Assembly: GCF_030435805.1 (NCBI RefSeq)
Contig: NC_081295.1
Span: forward strand, 122,301,501-122,365,500
Source: Mustela lutreola
Lineage: Eukaryota > Chordata > Mammalia > Carnivora > Mustelidae
Direction of reading: 5' to 3'
Length of the DNA: 64,000 bases
Shown here: one piece after another, positions 55,822-64,000 of the stretch
How positions within the stretch are numbered: position 1 is the stretch's first letter
Layout: each line of letters opens with the position of its first letter
Translations under genes and position numbers: made by a program
Notes under the pieces: model-generated
What the model was told of the DNA's origin: nothing
The model's input: the letters and a program-made list of their open reading frames with translations, nothing else
The model's database searches: none

Positions 55822-56939
55822 TATCTTTTTTTTTTAATTTATTTTCAGCAAAGCAGTATTCATTATTTTTTCAAGACACCCAGTGCTCCATGCAATCCGT
55901 GCCCTCTGTAATACCCAACACCTGGTACCCCAACCTCCCACCCACTGCCCCTTCAAAACCCTCAGATTGTTTTTCAGAGTCCATAGTCTCTCGTGGTTCA
56001 CCTCCCCTTCCAATTTCCCTCAACTCCCTTCTCTCTATCTCCCCATGTCCTCCATGCTATTTGTTATGCTCCACAAATAAGTGAAACCATATGATAATTG
56101 ACTCTCTCTGCTTGACTTATTTCACTCAGCATAATCTCTTCCAGTCCCGTCCATGTTGCTACAAAAGTAGGGTATTCGTCCTTTCTGGTGGAGGCATAAT
56201 ACTCCATAGGGTATGTGGACCACATCTTCCTTATCCATTCATCCGTTGAAGGGCATCTTGGTTTTTTCCACAGTTTGGCGACCTTGGCCATTGCTGCTAT
56301 AAACATTAGGGTACAGATGGCCCTTCTTTTCACTAATCTGTATGTTTGGGATAAATACCCAAGAGTGCAATGGCAGGGTCATAGGGAAGTTCTATGTTTA
56401 ATTTCTTGAGGAATCTCCACACTGTTCTCCAAAGAGGCTGCACCAACTTGCATTCCCACCAACAGTGGAAGAGGGTTCCCCTTTCTCCACATCCCCTCCA
56501 ACACATGTTGTTTCCTATCTTCCTAATTTTGGCCATTCTAACTGGTGTAAGGTGGTATCTCAATGTGGTTTTAATTTGAATCTCCCTGATGGCTAGTGAT
56601 GATGAACATTTTTTTCATGTGTCTGATAGCCATTTGTATGTCTTTATTAGAGAAGTGTCTGTCCATATCTTCTGCCCATTTTCTGATATGATTGTCTGTT
56701 TTGTGTGTGTTCAGTTTGAGGAGTTCATTATAGATCCTGGATATCAACCTTTTGTCTGTACTGTCATTTGCAAATATCTTCTCCCATTCCGTGGGTTGCC
56801 TCTTTGTTTTCTTGACTGTTTCCTTTGCTGTGCAGAAGCTTTTGATTTTGATGTAGTCCCAAAAGTTCATCTTCGCTTTTGTTTCCTTTGCCTTTGGAGA
56901 CATATCTTGAAAGAAGTTGCTGTGGCTGATATCGAAGAG
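55822..56939 (-). mobile_element. Type A L1, 5' truncated, antisense
   Basis: Poly(T), TTTTCAGCAAAGCAGTATTC, then the antisense 3' UTR and ORF2 C-terminal part end at ATATCGAAGAGA. Frames 56064-56333 and 56571-57086 (-) are its ORF2 pieces. The latter runs past the L1 boundary. Confidence 0.93.
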
Positions 56940-58405
56940 AAGGAGCACAAGTTTTTGGTTGCTCTTTCCAGAGTAGCCCTGGTGTCTGTATAGACCAGGC
57001 TTAAAGAAAAAAAAAAAAAGTAGGAGGCTGGCACACTGGAGGGGCCAGTATGTATTAAGCCCTTGGGCTTTGGGTGTGTCCCACACTCCAGGCGGAGGAT
57101 CCTCAAGTTCAGGAATCCCTCAGACCTGGGAGTTCTCTTGTTGAACTCTCAGGTCAGACAGTGCATAAAGTGTTGCTTCTTGTCTGCCTCTCTCCCTTGC
57201 CTTTTCCTTCCCCCCACTGTTCCCTCCAGGTCACAGATACCTTACCTCAGAGGACACTGCTCTGTGGCTTCATAACTAGGGGGTCCTCCAGCCACAGCCC
57301 ACAGGGCCAAATAGACTTTCACTCACCCCTTTCCAGCCCCACCTTCTCCACCACAGGAGTCACTGGTGAGCATTACCACCACTGTAGAAGCCAAGGTAAC
57401 AGACCTCACCAAGCTGCCTGGGCTCTGGTCTCCGTGAGGCACAATCCACACTCCTTCAAATGTAAACATGGATGGATCTCTTTGGTGTCTCATGTGCTGT
57501 GCAGAGGAACCTTTGTTGGGTTTTGGAATCCTACTAGTTGTAAACAGAAAGGGGGAGACAAATGGAAGGACTCATTCTGCCATGATGCTGATCTCACTCC
57601 TCCCAAGAATGATGGTTTTAACCATTCTTTCTGGAATTACATGGGCAGCTGGTGTATTTGTTTCAAAGGATACCTCTTTTTTTGTGTGGATAATCATATC
57701 CCATCCATACCTTCCTTTCCTCTCCATTTCAATGCAAATATACCCATCGCCCATCTAAAAGTAATCCACTGTCATAAAGGCACAAGCCATACGGAAAGAG
57801 GAGATGAACATGTCATATAATGTATTATCATGTAAAGTATTTAAAATATATGCACAGATACCAACGAGTATATTTATGGCTTTATTTTTTTTTTAATAAA
57901 TTTGAACATTCCTCCATTACTGTTTCCCATATACTATGAGAACATAGAGTTCAGTTTAGATGTTTGTATCACTCAGTGTCCGGTCAGAAGGGAGAAACCA
58001 TATCACTCATTTTAACATGGATATAAAGAATTATTAAACAAAGGTTTTAAAGAAGTAAAAGAAAGCTCTAAGGAAACCAGAAGTAGGAGATACAGGAAGT
58101 AGACGCTACCTCTAAAAACAGAAGACATTTGAGAGAATAAGTCTGATACTCTGTTTATTGGAGAAGGTGGAACTGGGGTCCTCAGGTAGGGAAAGAAGTT
58201 CACCAACATGCCACAGACCAAGGCTACTGGGCAGGAAAACTCTCACTAGAGTACTGGCAAGATTCCCTGGGAGGCAGCCTTCTAGAACTGCTACAATGTA
58301 CAATTGTAGCCTGCTACAATGCCATACCCTTTTACTTAAAGGCGAGAGAAACTAGGTCTCCTCCAGGCCACTGGCAGTAACACTGTAAGATCAATGGGTG
58401 AAAAC
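56940..58405. other. Unassigned segment with a 248-codon open frame
   Basis: No repeat or gene is recognised with confidence. The + frame at 57074-57820 (CRGTFVGFWNPTSCKQKGG, FNHSFWNYMGSWCICFKGYL) is the longest open frame outside recognised L1 ORFs. It has many W, H and C residues but no motif I can name. An overlapping frame (57468-57758) exists in another phase. It could be part of an unrecognised retroelement fossil or chance. Confidence 0.3.
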
Positions 58406-58408
58406 ACT

Positions 58409-58622
58409 GACAGTGGGACATCTGAGTGGCTCAGTGGGTTAAGCATCTGACTTTGGCTCAGGTCATGATCCCAGAGTCCTGGGAGCAAATCCCACATGGG
58501 GCTCCTTGCTCAGTGGGGAGCCTGCTTTTCCTCTGCCTGCCACTCCCCCTGCTTATGCTTGCTCACTCTCTCTCTATCTCTGAGAAGTAAATTAATAAAA
58601 TCTCTTTAAAAACACAGCAAAA
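58409..58622 (+). repeat. CanSINE, sense
   Basis: GGGACATCTGAGTGGCTCAG head, CAGGTCATGATCCCAGAGTC body, a CT-rich run and a TAAATTAATAAAATCTC tail. More diverged than the copies at 30.6 and 55.6 kb. Confidence 0.92.
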
Positions 58623-58624
58623 GA

Positions 58625-59345
58625 AGAAAGCTTTTTCCCCAGCTATGTCTTGCTGTATTCCCTCTGGTGCCCGCTACGAATTCACAGTGCTGACACAGCC
58701 AAAATCTGACTTGTATATGCCTCCATGGATGAAACCAACTGAAAAACAAAGAAGGAATGCCCAGAACGCAGGCCTCCTTTGAAGATTCTTGGGTGAAAGC
58801 AGTCAGATTCTTACTTCGACTCAAGGTTCTCATGTAGGAAATAAATGTTTAAATTTCGAGGAGAAACAGGCACAAGTGGTGCTCACGTAATTCATGAACT
58901 CCTAGCCTCCTTGACCTTATCACCCACTGACCCATATATTATTGTCCTGACCCTTAAGGTTACACTGTCCTCCTTGCTTTGTGATTGTGCTTGGTGTATT
59001 GATGTGACCCCAGTGAAAGTGGAGTCAAAGCTTGGCATGAGGCCTTTTGCCACTAAAGTGTCTGGTCCCCAGGCCTCTCCTTTCTCCTAGGAAGGTGTCT
59101 GGAGAAATTTTTTTCATTTGCCATCTCAGGGTTTGCTAGCCAAACCCAGCAGTGCACTAACTGACAAAGGCTGTGCCAAGTGTGCCACATATCAAAAATG
59201 AAACATTTATGACATCCAGTATCAGCAAGTAGGGCACATACAGGGTAGATTTGAATCAAAAGGCAAAGAACAGATAATGGGCAGATTTCACACCTTTAAA
59301 TCCTCAGCTTCCCCATACACCATTTTACTCATATTGGAGCTTTTT
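58625..59345. other. Unassigned segment
   Basis: A short + strand stretch near 59150-59190 (ALTDKGCAKCATYQ) faintly resembles the zinc-binding region of a retroviral integrase, but the match is too weak to call. Nothing else is recognised. Confidence 0.3.
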
Positions 59346-59350
59346 TTTTT

Positions 59351-62300
59351 TTTTTTTGATTTACATTTCCAGTTTTATTTTATTTTTTTTTAAATTATTT
59401 ATTTTTTATAAGCATATATTTTTATCCCCAGGGGTACAGGTCCGTGAATCGCCAGGTTTACACACTTCACAACACTCACCAAAGCACATACCCTCCCCAA
59501 TGTCCATAACCCCACCCCTCTCTCCAGACCGCCCTCCCCCCAGCAACCCTCAGTTTGTTTTGTGAGATTAAGAGTCACTTATGGTTTGTCTCCTTCCCAA
59601 TCCCATCTTGTTTCATTGATTCTTCTCCTACCCACTTAAGCCACCATGTTGCATCACCACTTCCTCATATCAGGGAGATCATATGATAGTTGTCTTTCTC
59701 TGCTTGACTTATTTCGCTAAGCATGATACGTTCTAATTCCATCCATGTTGTCGCAAATGGCAAGATTTCATTTCTTTTGATGGCTGCAAAGTATTCCGTT
59801 GTATATATATACCACATCTTCTTTATCCATTCATCTGTTGATGGACATCTAGGTTCTTTCCATAGTTTGGCTATTGTGGACATTGCTGCTATAAACATTC
59901 CAGTGCACATGCCCCTTTGGATCACTACATTCGTATCTTTACGGTAAATACCCAGTAGTGCAATTGCTGGGTCATAGGGTAGCTCTATTTTCAACATTTT
60001 GAGGAACCTCCATACTGTTTTCCAGCGTGGTTGCACCAGCTTGCATTCCCACCAACAGTGTAGGATGGTTCCCCTTTCTCCGCATCCTCGCCGGCATCTA
60101 TCATTTCCTGACTTGTTGATTTTAGCCATTCTGACTGGTGTGAGGTGATATCTCATTGTGGTTTTGATTTGTATTTCCCTGATGCTGAATGATATGGAGC
60201 ACTTTTTCATGTGTCTGTTGGCCATCTGGATGTCTTCCTTGCAGAAATGTCTGTTCATGTCCTCTGCCCATTTCTTGATTGCATTATTTGTTCTTTAGGT
60301 GTTGAGTTTGCTAAGTTCTTTATAGATTCTGGACACTAGTCCTTTATCTGATATGTCGTTTGCAAATATCTTCTACCATTCTGTCAGTTGTCTTTTGATT
60401 TTGTCAGCTGTTTCCTTTGCTGTGCAAAAGCTTTTGATCTTGATGAAATCCCAATAATTCATTTTTTCCCTTGCTTCCCTTGCCTTTGCCGATGTTCTTA
60501 GGAAGATGTTGCTGCGGCTGAGGTAGAAGAGGTTGCTGCCTGTGTTCTCCTCAAGGATTTTGATGGATTCCTTTCTCACATTAAGGTCCTTCATCCATTT
60601 TGAGTCTATTTTTGTGTGTGGTGTAAGGAAATGGTCCAATTTCATTTTTCTGCATGTGGCTGTCCAACTCTCCCAATACCATTTATTGAAGAGGCTGTCT
60701 TTTCTCCATTGGATATTCTTTCCTGCTTTGTCGAAGATTAGTTGACCATAGAGTTGAGGGTCTATTTCTGGGCTCTCTACTCTGTTCCATTGATCTATGT
60801 GTCTGTTTTTGTGCCAGTACCATGCTGTCTTGATGATGACAGCTTTGTAATAGAACTTGAAATCCATTTCTTTGTGTCTTCCTCAATTTCTTTCATGAGT
60901 ACTTTATAGTTTTCTGAGTATAGATTCTGTGCCTCTTTGGTTAGGTTTATTCCTAGGTATCTTATGGTTTGGGGTGCAATTGTAAATGGGATTGACTCCT
61001 TAATTTCTCTTTCTTCTGTCTTGTTCGTGTAAAGAAATGCAACTGTTTTCTGTGCATTGATTTTATATCCTGACAATTTACTGAATTCCTGTACAGGTTC
61101 TAGCAGTTTTGGAGTGGAGTCTTTTGGGTTTTCCACATATAGTATCATATCATCTGCGAAGAGTGATAATTTGTCTTCTTCTTTGCCGATTTGGATGCCT
61201 TTAATTTCCTTTTGTTGTCTGATTGCTGAGGCTAGGACTTCTAGTACTATGTTGAATAGCAGTGGTGATAATGGACATCCCTGCCGTGATCCTGACCTTA
61301 GCAGAAAAGCTTTTTCAAAGCTTTTCTCCATTGAGAATGATATTTGCAGTGGGTTTTTCATAGATGGCTTTGATGATATTGAGGTATGTGCCCTCTATCC
61401 CTACACTTTGAAGAGTTTTGATCAGGAAGGGATGCTGTACTTTGTCAAAGGCTGAAAAAGCATCTATTGAGAGTATCATATGGTTCTTGTTCTTTCTATT
61501 ACTGATGTGTTGTATCACATTGACTGATTTGTGGATGTTGAACCAACCTTGCAGCCCTGGAATAAATCCCACTTGGTCGTGATGAATAATCCTTTTAATG
61601 TACTGTTGAATCCTATTGGCTAGTATTTTGGTGAGCATTTTCGCATCTGTGTTCATCAAGGATATTGATCTACAGCTCTCTTTTGATGGGATCCTTGTCT
61701 GGCTTTGGGATCAAGGTAATGCTGGCCTCATAAAATGAGTTTGGAAGTTTTCCTTCCATTTCTATTTTTTGGAACAGTTTCAGGAGAATAGGAATTAGTT
61801 CTTCTTGAAATGTTTGGTAGAATTCCCCCGGGAAGCCGTCTGGCCCTGGGCTTTTGTCTATTTGGAGATTTTTGATGACTGTTTCAATCTCCTTACTGGT
61901 TATGGGTCTGTTCAGGCTTTCTATTTCTTCCTGGTTCTGTTGTGGTAGTTTATATGTCTCTAGGAATGCAACCATTTCTTCCAGATTGTCAAATTTGTTG
62001 GCATAGAGTTGCTCATTATATGTTCTTATAATAGTTTGTATTTCTTTGGTGTTAGTTGTGATCTCTCCTCTTTCATTCATGATTTTATTTATTTGGGTCC
62101 TTTCTCTTTTCTTCTTGATAAGTCTGGCCAGGGGTTTATCAATTTTATTAATTCTTTCAAAGAACCAGGTTCTATTTTCGTTGATTTGTTCTATTGTTTT
62201 TGGTTTCTATTTTATTGATTTCTGCTCTGATCGTTATGATTTCTCTTCTCCTGCTGGGCCTAGGGTTTCTTTGTTGTTCTTTATCCAGCTCCTTTAGGTG

Positions 62301-64000
62301 TAGGGTTAGGTTGTGTACCTGAGACCTTTCTTGTTTCGTGGGAAAGGCTTGTACCACTATATATTTTCCTCTCAGGACTGCCTTTGTTGTGTCCCACAGT
62401 TTTTGAACCGTTGTATTTTCATTATCATTTGTTTCCATGATTTTTTTCAATTCTTCTTTAATTTCCAGGTTGACCCATTCATTCTTTAGAAGGATGCTGT
62501 TTAGTCTCCATGTATTTGGGTTCTTTTCAAACTGCCTCTTGTGGTTGACTTCAGCTTCAGAGCATTGTGGTCTGAAAATATGCAGGGAATGATCCGAATT
62601 TTGATACCTGTTGAGTCCTGATTTAGGACCGAGGATGTGATCTATTCTGGAGAATGTTCCATGTGCACGAGAGAAGACTGTGTATTCTGTTGCTTTGGGA
62701 TGAAATGTTCTGAATATATCTGTGATGTCCATCTGGTCCGGTGTGTCCTTTAAGGCCTTTATTTCCTTGTTGATCTTTTGCTTGGATGATTTGTCCATTT
62801 CAGTGAGGCGAGTGTTAAAGTCCCCTACTATTATTGTACTATTGTTGACGTGTTTCTTTGATTTTGTTTTAATTGGTTTATATAGTTGGCTTCTCCCAAG
62901 TTGGGAGCATAGATATTTAAAATTGTTAAATCTTCTAGTTGGACAGACCCTTTGAGTATGATATAGTGTCCTACTTCATCTCTTATTATAGCCTTTGTCT
63001 TAAAATCTAATTGATGTGATATAAGGATTGCCACTCCTGCTTTCTTCTGATGTTCCATTAGCATGGTAAATTGTTTTCCACCCCCTCACTTTAAATCTGG
63101 AGGTGGCTTCGGGCTTCAGATGAGTTTCTTGTAGGCAACATATCGATGGGTTTTGTTTTTTTATCCATTCTGATACCTGTGTCTTTTGATTGGGGCATTT
63201 AGCCCATTCACATTCAGGGTAACTATTGAGAGATATGAATTCAGTGCCATTGTATTGCCTGTAAGGTGACTGTTACTGTATATGGTCTCTGTTCCTTTCT
63301 GATCTACCACTTGTAGGCTCTCTCTTTGCTTAGAGGACCCCTTTCAATATTTCCTGTAGAGCTGGTTTGGTGTTTGCAAATTCTTTCAATTTTTGTTTGT
63401 CCTGGAAGCTTTTAATCTCTCCTTCTATTTTCAATGATAGCCTAGCTGGAAATAGTATTCTTGGCTGCATGTTTTTCTCGTTTAATGCTCTGAAAATATC
63501 ATGCCAGCTCTTTCTGGCCTGCCAGGTCTCTGTGGAGAAGTCTGCTGCCAATCTAATATTTTTACCTTTGTATGTTACAGACTTCTTTTCCCAGGCTGCT
63601 TTCAGGATTTTCTCTTTGTCACTGAGACTTGTAAATTTTACTATTAGGTGATGGGGTGTGGGCCTATTCTTATTGATTTTGAGAGGCGTTCTCTGAACCT
63701 TCTGAATTTTGATTCTCATTCCCTTTGCTATGTTGGGGAAATTCTCCCCAATAATTTTCTCCAATATACCTTCTGCTCTCCTCTCTCTTTCTTCTTCTTC
63801 TGGAATCCCCATTATTCTAATGTTGTTTCATCTTATGGTCTCACTTATCTCTCGAATTCTCCCCTCGTGGTCCAGTAGCTGTTTGTCCCTCTTTTGCTCA
63901 GCTTCTTTATTCTCTGTCATTTGGTCTTCTATATCACTACTTCTTTCTTTTGCCTCATTTATCCTAGCAGTGAGAGCCTCCATTTTTGATTGCACCTCAT
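59351..64000 (-). mobile_element. Type B L1, antisense, running off the window
   Basis: Poly(T) at 59341-59358, the antisense type B 3' UTR (ACCCCTGGGGATAAA on the minus strand), ORF2 (about 59665-63070) and part of ORF1 (63330 onward) are present. ORF2 is split into at least six frames. The piece at 60795-61361 carries the reverse-transcriptase active-site block [18 protein letters not shown]. The C-terminal piece 59665-60258 has [20 protein letters not shown]. About 240 bp of ORF2 are missing at about 60866. Its 5' UTR lies outside the window. Confidence 0.93.
63330..63812 (-). pseudogene. L1 ORF1 C-terminal part, type B L1
   Basis: 160 codons read MGIPEEEERERRAEGILEKI, then LIVKFTSLSDKEKILKAAWE, then ALNEKNMQPRILFPARLSLK. 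This is the RRM and C-terminal domain of L1 ORF1p, an RNA-binding trimer. The frame is open through the domain. The N-terminal coiled-coil part lies at the window edge in a different or interrupted frame. Confidence 0.9.

Overview
This window looks like nuclear DNA from a carnivore, most likely a caniform and perhaps a musteloid. The evidence is several tRNA-derived CanSINE copies (GC-rich head, CT-rich middle, AAATAAA tail) and two carnivore LINE-1 groups. I call these type A (3' UTR ending near ATACTGTTATGCTGAAAATA) and type B (3' UTR with CCTGTACCCCTGGGGATAAA). Species assignment is inference. I see no intact host protein-coding gene, no functional RNA gene and no CRISPR array. The window is a repeat-rich intergenic landscape with two kinds of host-gene fossil.

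Region by region: 1-1544 is the 3' end of a class II (betaretrovirus-like) endogenous retrovirus, cut by the window edge. 1.9-6.1 kb holds LTR-like pieces, L2 and old L1 pieces, and an antisense class I ERV gag fragment. 6.7-9.8 kb holds a CanSINE, MER5A and unassigned DNA. From 9.96 to 25.99 kb lies a broken butyrophilin-family gene (BTN/BTNL/SKINT-like) on the + strand. Its IgV remnant, IgC, transmembrane/coiled-coil, extra hydrophobic, two 27-nt heptad and B30.2/SPRY exons are in the canonical order, mostly with good splice sites and consistent phase. A near full-length antisense type A L1 (16.88-24.17 kb, with target-site duplication and a probable 3' transduction) sits in its last large intron.

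From about 29.8 to 55.6 kb the sequence is an old, diverged inverted duplication. Each arm holds the same old L1, the same LTR inserted in it, and the same CRTC2 retrocopy inserted in it at the same L1 position. Arm A reads + (29.80-43.92 kb, blown apart by later L1 and SINE insertions). Arm B reads - (48.85-55.57 kb, nearly uninterrupted). The spacer (43.9-48.84 kb) is packed with younger L1 3' ends.

The right end (55.6-64 kb) holds a CanSINE, an antisense type A L1, about 2.4 kb of unassigned DNA with another CanSINE, and a long antisense type B L1 running off the edge. Nothing here forms a working pathway. The main interest is genomic history: a decayed immune-type gene, a twin pair of CRTC2 retrocopies in an inverted duplication, and several atypical L1 integrations.
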